The notes under the pieces were generated by a model. The model saw nothing but the letters and a program-made list of their open reading frames with translations, had not been told where the DNA came from and ran no database searches. 64,000 nucleotides of DNA from Candidatus Acetatifactor stercoripullorum (GTDB taxonomy: Bacteria; Bacillota; Clostridia; Lachnospirales; Lachnospiraceae), in contig DXGH01000050.1 in assembly GCA_019114005.1 (NCBI GenBank), positions 1-64,000 of the forward strand. Direction: 5' to 3'. Of the stretch, positions 1 through 8,139 are shown one piece after another (the stretch's first letter is position 1; every line of letters begins with the position of its first letter). A program made the translations under genes and the position numbers.

Positions 1-64
1 CTACTCGGGGAGTTAAGCTCTGTGAGGAAGGGGAGAGCCGGCGTCACGGAGAGGAAAAAGAGAC

Positions 65-136
65 GGCTCCATGGTCAAGCGGTTAAGACATCGCCCTTTC
101 ACGGCGGTAACACGGGTTCGATTCCCGTTGGAGTCA
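65..136 (+). tRNA. tRNA-Glu (anticodon TTC)
   Basis: The cloverleaf can be drawn by eye. The acceptor stem GGCTCCA (65-71) pairs with TGGAGTC (129-135), and base 136 is the discriminator. The anticodon loop reads CTTTCAC, giving TTC for glutamate, and the T-loop is GGTTCGATTCC. CCA is not encoded. It is followed 45 nt later by tRNA-Cys. Confidence 0.95.
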
Positions 137-181
137 TTTGAAGTCATAGCGGAGGCGTTATAAGCATACAATGTGATATCT

Positions 182-252
182 GGCGTCTTAGCCAAGTGGT
201 AAGGCACGGGTCTGCAACACCCTTATCGCCGGTTCAAATCCGGCAGACGCCT
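182..252 (+). tRNA. tRNA-Cys (anticodon GCA)
   Basis: The acceptor arms GGCGTCT (182-188) and AGACGCC (245-251) pair perfectly. The anticodon loop CTGCAAC gives GCA for cysteine, and the T-loop is GGTTCAAATCC. CCA is not encoded. It probably forms one transcript with the preceding tRNA-Glu, ending at the terminator at 261. Confidence 0.95.
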
Positions 253-260
253 TTTACAGG

Positions 261-288
261 GAACCATAGAAATATGGTTCTTTTTTTG
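261..288 (+). terminator. Intrinsic terminator of the tRNA unit
   Basis: An 8-bp stem, GAACCATA / TATGGTTC, encloses a 4-nt loop and is followed directly by seven T residues. It lies 9 nt after tRNA-Cys. Confidence 0.85.
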
Positions 289-417
289 TGTGCAGATTGA
301 TAATGAAAGTATATGTCATGTGTTGTTTAGAAAAAATTTTGAAATTATTTTAAATTTTAAGTCGAAAAAATTTATTCTTTTCCGCTAGAATCAGGGTACG
401 AAAGGAGTGCAGAGCCT

Positions 418-1449
418 ATGAAATATCTTACACTGACCGTACCCTGTTATAATTCACAGGATTATATGAGAAGATGTATAGACTCCTTGCTGCCGGGAGG
501 CGAAGACGTGGAAATTATCATTGTAAACGACGGCTCTACAGATGCAACAGGGCAGATTGCCGCAGAGTACGAAAAAAAATATCCTGGTATCGTAAAAGCC
601 ATACAGAAAGAAAATGGGGGTCATGGATCAGGCGTCAATACAGGAATGAAGCTTGCCAGGGGTTTGTACTTTAAGGTGGTTGACTCTGATGACTGGCTGG
701 ATGCAGAAGCGTACAGGAATCTGCTGAAAGAAATCAAAACCCGCTGCGGTAAAAATCAAGAAGAGATGCTGCCGGATTTGATTGTGTGCAATTATGTCTA
801 CAATCATCTGGAGGAAGGAACCAGCCGCAGCATGGCATATCGAAATGTATTTCCTCAGAAAAAAGTATGCAGCTGGAATGACATGAGACATTTTAAACCC
901 TCTCAGTATCTGATTATGCACGCGCTGGTTTATCGAACGGAAATTCTCAGGCAATCCGGTGTGATTTTGCCGGAGCACACTTTTTATGTGGATAATATTT
1001 TTGCATATAATCCCTTGCCTTATGTGAAACATATTTTGTACTTGGATATGGATTTGTATCAGTATTATCTGGGCAGGGAGGATCAGTCCGTCAATGAAAA
1101 GGTTTTAATGAGCCGCATTGATCAGCAGATTCGAGTCACAAAAATCATTGCGGGCAGCGTGGATTTGAATGAGGTAAGGCAGGTTTATCCCAAGCTTGCA
1201 GATTATATGTGCAGAAATATTTCTATCATGATGGCCATATCGTCTATTCACCTGCTTCTGATACAGAATGAGGATGCAAAGCAGAAAAGGAAAAAGCTGT
1301 GGCAGGATATGAAAAAGGAAAATCCTGCACTTTATTATCGGTTGAAGTATACTACCTTAAGTGGTTTTACTTATCTTCCGGGAACATTGGGCGGCAAGCT
1401 GACGGTGGGAGGCTATCGGATCGCCAGGAAAATATACCAGTTTCAATGA
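418..1449 (+). CDS. Glycosyltransferase family 2
   Basis: A 343-aa protein that should transfer a sugar from a nucleotide donor at the cytoplasmic face of the membrane. The GT-A signature is clear: an N-terminal TVPCYNSQDY strand, IIIVNDGSTD near residues 34-43 for nucleotide binding, ENGGHGSGVNTG, and the metal-binding DSDDW near residue 90. There are no obvious membrane segments. The start ATG has AAAGGAG upstream. The next gene begins 10 nt downstream and the third overlaps the second, so these three probably form an operon for an envelope glycan or glycolipid. The acceptor cannot be told from sequence. Confidence 0.9.
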   Translation: MKYLTLTVPCYNSQDYMRRCIDSLLPGGEDVEIIIVNDGSTDATGQIAAEYEKKYPGIVKAIQKENGGHGSGVNTGMKLARGLYFKVVDSDDWLDAEAYRNLLKEIKTRCGKNQEEMLPDLIVCNYVYNHLEEGTSRSMAYRNVFPQKKVCSWNDMRHFKPSQYLIMHALVYRTEILRQSGVILPEHTFYVDNIFAYNPLPYVKHILYLDMDLYQYYLGREDQSVNEKVLMSRIDQQIRVTKIIAGSVDLNEVRQVYPKLADYMCRNISIMMAISSIHLLLIQNEDAKQKRKKLWQDMKKENPALYYRLKYTTLSGFTYLPGTLGGKLTVGGYRIARKIYQFQ

Positions 1450-1459
1450 GGGGCATAAT

Positions 1460-2035
1460 ATGGCACAGATATATCTTGCATTTGTGGACACTCCCGGGAT
1501 TTTTGCAGCGCTCATCCGTTCTTTCCAGAAACGCAAATATGTGCATGTGGTACTTTCGCTGGATGCAGATCTGGAGGAGGCTTACAGCTTTGGGAGGAGA
1601 AATCCCTTTATCCCTGTGATAGCGGGCTTTGAAAGAGAAAAAAAGGAGCAGATTGTGTGTGCGTTTCCCATGGCTGAATATAAAATATGCCGAATGGAAT
1701 GCAGTGAGGAGCAAAAGAACCGCATACGGGAGGAGCTTCACAGAGATTACCGCAGGCGCTTCCGCCTCCACTATGCTGTGGCGGGACTGCCCTTTTTGGT
1801 ACTTGGCAGAAAATTTTACATAAAAAACCAGTATACCTGTTCCTCTTATGTGGCTAAAATCCTGGGAAAGAATGGCATTGTCATTTCCCAAAAGCATTTT
1901 TCCCTGGTAACGCCCGGAGACGTACAGGAATATGCGGACAGGAATCTTCAGGTCATTTTTGAGGGAAGGCTGTCGGAGCTGACAGGAGGGGAAACATCAA
2001 ACAAAAGGACGAAAGGGATTGCTGTTTATGAATAA
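1460..2035 (+). CDS. Putative permuted papain-like (YiiX/NlpC-P60-type) enzyme
   Basis: A 191-aa protein with no close family that I can name with certainty. An early histidine in YVHVVLSLD (about residue 29) precedes a cysteine in QYTCSSYVAKIL (about residue 127). That His-before-Cys order is typical of circularly permuted papain-like enzymes such as YaeF/YiiX, which cleave amide or thioester bonds. It has no signal peptide. It sits between a GT2 gene and a flippase-like membrane protein, so a role in lipid-linked glycan or lipid processing is plausible but inferred. Its 3' end overlaps the next gene by 8 nt. Confidence 0.55.
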   Translation: MAQIYLAFVDTPGIFAALIRSFQKRKYVHVVLSLDADLEEAYSFGRRNPFIPVIAGFEREKKEQIVCAFPMAEYKICRMECSEEQKNRIREELHRDYRRRFRLHYAVAGLPFLVLGRKFYIKNQYTCSSYVAKILGKNGIVISQKHFSLVTPGDVQEYADRNLQVIFEGRLSELTGGETSNKRTKGIAVYE

Positions 2036-3068
2036 AAAGAAAAGTAAAAAGCTTGCAGCCCAAGTCCTGCTGTTTACAGCGGTTATGCTCCTTACCTTTT
2101 ACGCAGTGTTCCGGGGTCAGGATTTAAGGCAGATCGCGGCGGCTGTGGGACAAATGTCTCTTCAGGGCGTTTTTCTTGCAGTTTTTCTGGCACTCTTTTT
2201 TGTGGCTGCAGAAGGCTTTATGATCTGGTATCTGCTGCGGGGTATGGGCGGCGGAACGGGATTGCTCCGGTGTATGGGATATTCCTACGTGGGATTTTTT
2301 TTCTCAGGGCTTACGCCTTCCGCCACAGGCGGACAGCCTATGCAGCTGTATTATATGAAAAAGGACGGAAATTCTTTGTCGGGAAGCTCTGTAGTGCTGC
2401 TGGCAGTGGCCATAATTTATAAATTTGTGCTGGTGGTAACAGGTATTTTTCTGCTGCTGTTTTGGAACAGGCCCCTGCAGAACAGGCTTCAGGGCTATTA
2501 TGCCTTGTATCTGTTTGGACTGTTCCTGAATGTGGTGGTAGTGTCTGCGCTTTTGCTTGTAATGTGCCGGCCGGAGATTGTGAGAACTATCTTGCGGGCG
2601 GGGGAAAGGATTTTGGTAAGGTGCAGGCTTCGAAAAGAGAGCGCCGGAAGCGAGGAAAAAATCTCCGCTTTTATTGACGGCTATGGAGAAGCGGTCTCCT
2701 ACCTGCGTACGCACAGAAGGGCCGTGTGCGTAGTCGTGGCGGGAACCTTTTTACAGCGCTTCAGCGCTTTTTTGCTGACCTATGTGGTGTACTGGGGGCT
2801 GGGGCTTTCAGAGACGGCTCCGCTAACCATTGTGCTGCTGCAGGCTTCTGTTTCCATTGCAGTGGATATGCTGCCCATACCCGGCGCCCAGGGGATTACG
2901 GAGGCAATGTATGGGGCGGTTTTTCTGAGGGTATTTACGGAACAATATTTAATGCCTTCCCTGTGCCTCTCCAGAGGCATCAGCTTTTACTTTACTATGC
3001 TGGTGAGCCTTTGCGTTACCTTTTTGTTTTGGTGCCAGGATATCAGGAAAAAAGAGAATCTTTCGTAA
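2028..3068 (+). CDS. Flippase-like membrane protein (lysylphosphatidylglycerol synthase TM / UPF0104 family)
   Basis: An integral membrane protein of 346 aa with about eight hydrophobic helices. The family-typical segment SYVGFFFSGLTPSATGGQPMQLYYM is near residues 85-110, and a second SIAVDMLPIPGAQGITEAMYG segment follows near 285. The family holds the integral membrane part of MprF and many stand-alone proteins near glycosyltransferases, consistent with moving a lipid across the membrane. ATG 2028 is preferred over TTG 2019 because GAAAGGG lies 10 nt before it. It overlaps the preceding gene by 8 nt, suggesting translational coupling. Confidence 0.85.
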   Translation: MNKKKSKKLAAQVLLFTAVMLLTFYAVFRGQDLRQIAAAVGQMSLQGVFLAVFLALFFVAAEGFMIWYLLRGMGGGTGLLRCMGYSYVGFFFSGLTPSATGGQPMQLYYMKKDGNSLSGSSVVLLAVAIIYKFVLVVTGIFLLLFWNRPLQNRLQGYYALYLFGLFLNVVVVSALLLVMCRPEIVRTILRAGERILVRCRLRKESAGSEEKISAFIDGYGEAVSYLRTHRRAVCVVVAGTFLQRFSAFLLTYVVYWGLGLSETAPLTIVLLQASVSIAVDMLPIPGAQGITEAMYGAVFLRVFTEQYLMPSLCLSRGISFYFTMLVSLCVTFLFWCQDIRKKENLS

Positions 3069-3140
3069 AAGTATTGTCTTGTATGGAGAATGAGGATATC
3101 CTTGATGTAGATCACTATGATTTTACACAAGGAGAAAGGC

Positions 3141-5582
3141 ATGAAAGGAAATACTGTGCTGTCCGGTTCGGAGATAAAATTTCAGGATCGGGAAATAAGG
3201 CTGGATGAGCGGCATTTATATCTGGACCGCAGCCTGACACAAAGGCAGGCGGAGAGCTCCCCCTTCCTATTTCGAGATTTGACAGAGCTTCTGGATTCAG
3301 GGCGTCTGCAGGACGGAAATCAGGAAAATCCCATGACGGTGTATCTGGCTCCCGGGGTTTACTGGATTGCAGAGCCGGGGGATGAGCGGATTTGTACAGC
3401 AAAACCCGGGGATAAGCTGCCCTATGAAAAAAAGGTAAAGTGTCAGTGGCTTTTTCTGGAAGGGCTTTCCCAAAATCCTATGGATGTGGTGATTGCTGCT
3501 GACAAGGGGCAGTCCCACGGCTGTATCGGAAATTATACTATGTTTCACTTTGAGGGGGACGGCCTCCATCTGAAAAACCTGACTGTGGGAAACTACTGCA
3601 ATGTGGATTTGGTCTATCCCAAAGACCAGTCCCAGAACCGGAAAAAAAGGACTTCGGCGGTGACGCAGGCCCAGCTTGGAGATGTGGAGGGAGACTGCTT
3701 TTTTGCGGAAAACTGCAGATTCATAAGCCGTCTTAACCTCTATCCTTTCTGTGGGGCAAAAAGAAGCCTGTACGATAGGTGCCATTTTGAGAGCACTGAT
3801 GATGCTCTCAACGGGAATGCGGTGTACCTGAAATGTGATTTTGACTTTTACGGAGGGCGGCCCCTGGCCTGTACCCAGGGGGCGGGCTGCGTTTTTTTGG
3901 ACTGTCTCTTCCGTATCCGGGGAATCCGGGCCAGGGAAGAGGCGGACCAATATTTTATGAAGGGACAGGGGACTGTTTATCTCATCCGCTGCCGCTTTGT
4001 AGATGAAAGGGATTGGAAGGAGCCTGCTTCTAAAGAAGGCCGCAGGCTGTCCGTGGAGTGGACCAGATATCCGGAGGCTTCTTTAAAATGTTATGAATAT
4101 GAAAACAGCTTTGAGGGAGTCTCCCTTTGTGTGGGAACGCCGGGGAAAGACACGGTTTCTCTGAAGGGTAAGGACGCCCTGAAGGCCTTTCCTATTCGGA
4201 ATCTTCTTGGGGGAGAGGACGGCTGGAATCCCAAAGGACAGCTATCCCCGGAAAAAGAAGAAAGGATTCCCGTAAAGCTTATGCTGGATACGAAGGAAGT
4301 GACGCTGGAAAAGGGACAGGAGGCATATCTGGAAGCCTTTGAGGTTTTCTTTGACGGAACGAAGCGTAAGGCCCGGGACGTGACCTTTCGGCTGAGCGGT
4401 TCTGTGGCAGAAATAAGGCCGGAAGGGGAAAACGGCTGTGTGATTACAGGGAGCAACCACCATAAGACAGAACAGAGAGCGGTGCTCACCGCCCTCACAA
4501 AGCAAGGCCTCGAGGCGGCGGCGCTTATCATGGCAAGGCCTGCCAGAACACAGCCACCGGCATGGGAGCAGATGCCCTGGATCAAATATGAAAAGGGCGT
4601 TTTTCGGCTGCAGTACAGCTTTAGGGACAAAGAAGAAAAAGACTGTTCTTTGGTGGAATGGTATGTGAGAAGAGACGGGGAGGAAATATTGGTGCGGGAA
4701 AGCAGCCAGGGAGCCGGAGACTTAGGTTATACGCCTGTGGAGGATGACATAGGCGGCAGGCTTCTTGTTCGAGTTACGCCAAAAAGCAGCAGCAGCGGCT
4801 ATGGGGAACCTGTAACGGCGGCAGCGCAACAGGTCATAACCTGGGAGCAGATACCAAAGCATGGCCATTTGGAAACAGATTTTACGGCTTTTCCCAAAGT
4901 TCGTCAGCCCAGGCTGCAAAAAGGCCGCTGGATCAATGATTTTTACGAACCTGCCAAAAAGGAGGAACTGAAGGAATGGCGGAAATGGGTGAGGGAGCTT
5001 CCGTCGGCGCCCTGGGGGTATGGGGAGCTGGGAAACGGCTGTAAGGGAAAGGGCCTGTATCCCTTGGTTCAGGGGGTAAAGCTTATGTATGCCTTTCGGG
5101 AGCGCTGCAGCAATATGAGGCTGGAGCTGGTGCTGGACCCGGCCAAAACCGGCGGCCAGGGCTTTGGAAGCGCCGGGCAGTATCTGGATGTGTGCGTGAA
5201 GCTGGAGGAAACTCTCCTTTCCGGCTATGGACTGCGCGTGATGCGCACTGCCCGGGCGGCGGACGCAGTGGCTGCGTTTCTGGTGAAATATGAAGGAGGA
5301 ATTCCAAGACCCATATCGGAAAAGGTGTATACCTCCTGCTTTATTACCGGCTGTCATATCCTGCTGGAAGCAAGGGGAGAGGTTCTTACGGCAGAGCTGT
5401 TTACGGAGAGTGAGATTCCGCCGGGGAAAGCCTGGGAAAGACAGGTGCGTCTGGAGGGAAAAATCAGTCCGGACGACCGCAGCGGCTTCGGCATTTTCCA
5501 CACGGGAACCAACGGAGACGGAGGCTGGCAGAATACCATTATGCTGCACCGGCTTACGGTGGATGTGACAAAGGATGGTTAA
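3141..5582 (+). CDS. Large right-handed beta-helix (pectin-lyase-fold) protein, probably carbohydrate-active
   Basis: An 813-aa protein. Residues about 60-340 contain the short repeated strands and aligned Asn/Cys/Phe/Leu turns of a pectin-lyase-type beta-helix (for example EGDCFFAENCRF, STDDALNGNAVYLKCDFDF), reminiscent of pectinesterase-like proteins. Middle regions look like beta-sandwich linkers. The last ~150 residues resemble a concanavalin-type sandwich. No signal peptide is seen, so it probably acts on imported oligosaccharides. ATG 3141 is chosen over an upstream in-frame ATG at 3117 because AAGGAG lies 6 nt before it. The substrate is unknown. Confidence 0.7.
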   Translation: MKGNTVLSGSEIKFQDREIRLDERHLYLDRSLTQRQAESSPFLFRDLTELLDSGRLQDGNQENPMTVYLAPGVYWIAEPGDERICTAKPGDKLPYEKKVKCQWLFLEGLSQNPMDVVIAADKGQSHGCIGNYTMFHFEGDGLHLKNLTVGNYCNVDLVYPKDQSQNRKKRTSAVTQAQLGDVEGDCFFAENCRFISRLNLYPFCGAKRSLYDRCHFESTDDALNGNAVYLKCDFDFYGGRPLACTQGAGCVFLDCLFRIRGIRAREEADQYFMKGQGTVYLIRCRFVDERDWKEPASKEGRRLSVEWTRYPEASLKCYEYENSFEGVSLCVGTPGKDTVSLKGKDALKAFPIRNLLGGEDGWNPKGQLSPEKEERIPVKLMLDTKEVTLEKGQEAYLEAFEVFFDGTKRKARDVTFRLSGSVAEIRPEGENGCVITGSNHHKTEQRAVLTALTKQGLEAAALIMARPARTQPPAWEQMPWIKYEKGVFRLQYSFRDKEEKDCSLVEWYVRRDGEEILVRESSQGAGDLGYTPVEDDIGGRLLVRVTPKSSSSGYGEPVTAAAQQVITWEQIPKHGHLETDFTAFPKVRQPRLQKGRWINDFYEPAKKEELKEWRKWVRELPSAPWGYGELGNGCKGKGLYPLVQGVKLMYAFRERCSNMRLELVLDPAKTGGQGFGSAGQYLDVCVKLEETLLSGYGLRVMRTARAADAVAAFLVKYEGGIPRPISEKVYTSCFITGCHILLEARGEVLTAELFTESEIPPGKAWERQVRLEGKISPDDRSGFGIFHTGTNGDGGWQNTIMLHRLTVDVTKDG

Positions 5583-5583
5583 A

Positions 5584-5605
5584 AAGGGGCTGGCAACAGC
5601 CCCTT
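5584..5605. terminator. Bidirectional terminator between convergent genes
   Basis: A 9-bp perfect stem AAGGGGCTG / CAGCCCCTT with GCAA loop, flanked by A-rich sequence on the left. It lies between the beta-helix gene and the sirtuin gene, which converge here, and overlaps the sirtuin stop codon. Confidence 0.7.
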
Positions 5606-6332
5606 ATGAAATTCCCGCAAAGACCTCTCCAATAGAGCCGGAGATCAAAAGGTCAGCAGAACCGTCCCTGGGGGTGGGGGATTTGTTGATGACCACCAGC
5701 TTGTCTCCCTGAAAATAATCGATGAGACCGGCGGCGGGGTATACGGCCAGGGAAGTGCCGCCTATGATCAGCACCTGAGCATTATGGATGTAGCTGACGG
5801 CTGCGTTTAAGGTGGCCTGGTTCAGACTTTCCTCATAGAGCACCACATCGGGCTTTACTGCACCGCCGCATTTTTCACATTTCGGCACTCCCATGCTGCC
5901 CAGAATATAGTCCAGTCCGTAAAAGGCATTGCACCGCTCACAGTAATTGCGAAGCACGGAGCCGTGGAGCTCCAAAACCACCTTGCTTCCTGCAGCCTGA
6001 TGGAGGCCGTCAATATTTTGGGTGATTACTGCCCGCACCTTGCGGGCAGCCTCAAGCTGGGCCAGCTTTTTGTGGGCGGCGTTGGGCTGTGCCTTGGGAA
6101 ACAGCATCTTGTTGCGGTAAAAGCGGAAAAATTCCTGGGGATTCGTCCGGTAGAAGCTGTGGCTTAAAATGGTTTCCGGGGGATAATCATACTGCTGATG
6201 GTACAGACCGTCCACGCTGCGGAAATCCGGGATACCGCTTTCCGTGGAAACGCCTGCGCCGCCAAAAAAGACAATATTGTCATATTTTTCTACGATTCTG
6301 TTTAATTCTGCAATAGATTCCTTTAAATCCAT
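5604..6332 (-). CDS. cobB: NAD-dependent protein deacylase, sirtuin family
   Basis: A 242-aa sirtuin that removes acyl groups from lysines using NAD. Visible motifs are GAGVSTESGIPDFRS (NAD binding, near residue 26), TQNIDGLHQAAG, the catalytic histidine in LELHGS, a zinc site CERC...CEKC, and the GGTSLAVYPA and VINKSPTPRD cofactor segments. Length fits class III/U bacterial sirtuins. The ATG at 6332 is preferred over GTG 6341 because GAGAGGTG lies 6 nt upstream of it. It is followed closely behind a GNAT gene on the same strand, so an acetylation/deacetylation pair is possible but unproven. Confidence 0.93.
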   Translation of the reverse strand: MDLKESIAELNRIVEKYDNIVFFGGAGVSTESGIPDFRSVDGLYHQQYDYPPETILSHSFYRTNPQEFFRFYRNKMLFPKAQPNAAHKKLAQLEAARKVRAVITQNIDGLHQAAGSKVVLELHGSVLRNYCERCNAFYGLDYILGSMGVPKCEKCGGAVKPDVVLYEESLNQATLNAAVSYIHNAQVLIIGGTSLAVYPAAGLIDYFQGDKLVVINKSPTPRDGSADLLISGSIGEVFAGIS

Positions 6333-6355
6333 GAAAATCACCTCTCATTCCGAAA

Positions 6356-6865
6356 TTATTTTTGTACGGAGAACACCAGATGGGGCATATCCATGCCGTA
6401 GTAATGCTTCACCAGACGATCTGTTACCACCATGCCGTTTCGCCGTGCTACATTTTGGGAGGGAAGATTATTTTCCCGGATAATGGAAAACACCTCCGGT
6501 GCCTTCAGTACCTCAAAGGCGTACCGCTTACAGCCCTGGGCGGCTTCTGTGGCATACCCCCTGTGCCAGTATGCTTTCTGAAACAAATATCCGATTTCCA
6601 GAACCTGTCTGCCGCTTAAGTCCTGCATGGTCAGCCCGCACTGACCAATCATTTCCTGTGTGTCTTTTAAAATAACCGCCCACAGCCCAAAGCCGTATTC
6701 CCGGTAGCGCGCAAGCTGCCGATCCAGCCACTGCTGTACCTCTGCGCTGTCAAAGGCATGCTCATAGGCGTACATGACCTCCGCATCCTGCAGTATCCTG
6801 CATAGATCGTTATAATCTGCCTGGGTCAGCTCACGCAGATACAGGCGTTTGGTTTCCAAAATCAT
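6356..6865 (-). CDS. GNAT family N-acetyltransferase (RimJ/RimL type)
   Basis: A 169-aa acetyltransferase. It opens with the family's usual ETKRLYLRELTQADYNDL and carries the acetyl-CoA loop region IGYLFQKAYWHRGYATEAAQ near residues 92-111, followed by NLPSQNVARRNGM, the typical Asn-x-x-Ser segment. The start has AAGGAGGGG at a good distance. It is upstream of cobB by 23 nt and likely cotranscribed. The substrate (a ribosomal protein N-terminus or a small molecule) cannot be told. Confidence 0.88.
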   Translation of the reverse strand: MILETKRLYLRELTQADYNDLCRILQDAEVMYAYEHAFDSAEVQQWLDRQLARYREYGFGLWAVILKDTQEMIGQCGLTMQDLSGRQVLEIGYLFQKAYWHRGYATEAAQGCKRYAFEVLKAPEVFSIIRENNLPSQNVARRNGMVVTDRLVKHYYGMDMPHLVFSVQK

Positions 6866-7088
6866 AGGCTGCCCCTCCTTTTTCTTTGATTTTACACCCG
6901 GCAGGTGCTTCTGTGCAAGGGAAGGGAGACCTATTGTGGAATACAGCTTTCAGCTCACATTCTGCTTAAAAATTTTAAAAAATACTAAGAAATTATTAAG
7001 AAAACCAAGAGTATGTGCCTATTGAGACTTGGGCGCCGGGTGTGATAATATAAAAAAGAAAACGCACTGTAAGCAAAAGAAGAAGGCT

Positions 7089-7928
7089 ATGGGAAGAAAA
7101 AAAGAACATTTGATCCCCTTGGAAAAAAGCAAGAAAGTGATTTATCTGGAAAAACGCGGCAGAAAGAGACGAGGCATGAGTGTATTTGCGGTAATTTTTG
7201 GCGTGCTGGGCTTATTGTGCCTTTTGTACTGCCTGATCATGGGACTGTTTGTAAATTATGGAACCAGATTTTTCCTGGTATGGGGCGCGCTGGGAGTTTT
7301 CTTTGAGGGCATAGCGTTTGTGCTTGCCAGAAGAAATCTGCTGGAGCGGCTGCCCATATGGTTAAAGCTTGGGGCTGTTTTTATTTTTGCTGTGGGGATG
7401 CTGGTTTTTGCCCTGGTGGAGGGGATGATTCTATCCCGATTCTCAAGTGATGGCCAGAGCGGCGCGGACTATCTGATCGTGCTCGGCGCCCAGTGGAGGG
7501 AGGACGGCCCCAGCTACTTGCTGAAAAAGCGTTTGGATCAGGCTTTGGAATATTTGGAGGAGAATCCGCAAACCCAGGTGATCGTGTCGGGAGGCCAGGG
7601 CAGCAATGAGCCTGTCAGCGAGGCGGAAGGGATGTATGGCTATCTGGTGGAGGCAGGCACCCGCCCTGAGAGAATTCTTTTAGAGGCAGAATCTAAAAGC
7701 ACGCGTGAAAATCTGGCATTTTCCGGGGAGCTTTTGGACAAGGCAGGAGACCGGGTAGTGATTGTCACCAATAATTTCCATGTGTTTCGAGCGGTGAAAA
7801 TTGCAGAGAAGCTGGGATATGAACAGGTGGAGGGGCTGGCTGCGGGTTCTTATCCGCTGTCCCTTCCTAATAATATGCTGCGGGAGTTTTTCGGGGTTTT
7901 AAAGGATTTTGCAGTGGGAAATTTGTGA
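7089..7928 (+). CDS. YdcF/SanA-family membrane protein (DUF218)
   Basis: About 279 aa. The first ~130 residues hold a basic N-terminus and several hydrophobic helices. The rest is a DUF218 domain with YLIVLGAQ, a VIVSGGQGSNEPVSEAEGM segment and TNNFHVFRAVKIAEKLGY, matching the conserved Gly/Glu/Arg core of the family. Members are linked to envelope integrity, with the domain possibly binding a nucleotide-like ligand. ATG 7089 is my choice. A TTG at 7029 would extend it but has no better binding site. It runs into the DUF951 gene with only 13 nt between. Confidence 0.8.
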   Translation: MGRKKEHLIPLEKSKKVIYLEKRGRKRRGMSVFAVIFGVLGLLCLLYCLIMGLFVNYGTRFFLVWGALGVFFEGIAFVLARRNLLERLPIWLKLGAVFIFAVGMLVFALVEGMILSRFSSDGQSGADYLIVLGAQWREDGPSYLLKKRLDQALEYLEENPQTQVIVSGGQGSNEPVSEAEGMYGYLVEAGTRPERILLEAESKSTRENLAFSGELLDKAGDRVVIVTNNFHVFRAVKIAEKLGYEQVEGLAAGSYPLSLPNNMLREFFGVLKDFAVGNL

Positions 7929-7941
7929 TGGAGGTTTCGTG

Positions 7942-8124
7942 ATGGAAATCAATGTGGGAGATATTTTAAGGCTGAAAAAACAGCACCCTTGCGGCAGCAG
8001 GGAGTGGGAGGTGCTGCGTGTGGGCGCTGATTTTCGTTTGAAATGCTTAGGCTGCGGCCATCAGATTATGATTGCCAGAAGGCTTTTGGAAAAAAATATC
8101 AAGGAGATCAAGGAAGGAAAGTAG
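7942..8124 (+). CDS. DUF951 family small protein
   Basis: A 60-aa protein of the DUF951 family, found widely in Firmicutes and of unknown function. The conserved pattern is visible: VGDILRLKKQHPCGS, WEVLRVGADFRLKCLGCGHQIMI with a Cys-x2-Cys, then LLEKNIKEI. The ATG at 7942 has GGAGG 7 nt upstream. It is probably cotranscribed with the YdcF-like gene. Confidence 0.88.
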   Translation: MEINVGDILRLKKQHPCGSREWEVLRVGADFRLKCLGCGHQIMIARRLLEKNIKEIKEGK

Positions 8125-8139
8125 GTCCTTGCCCCTGTT

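Noticed and set aside
1-64. A third tRNA or rRNA end at the window start
   Set aside because: No cloverleaf, 5S or 23S end could be recognised in these 64 bases.
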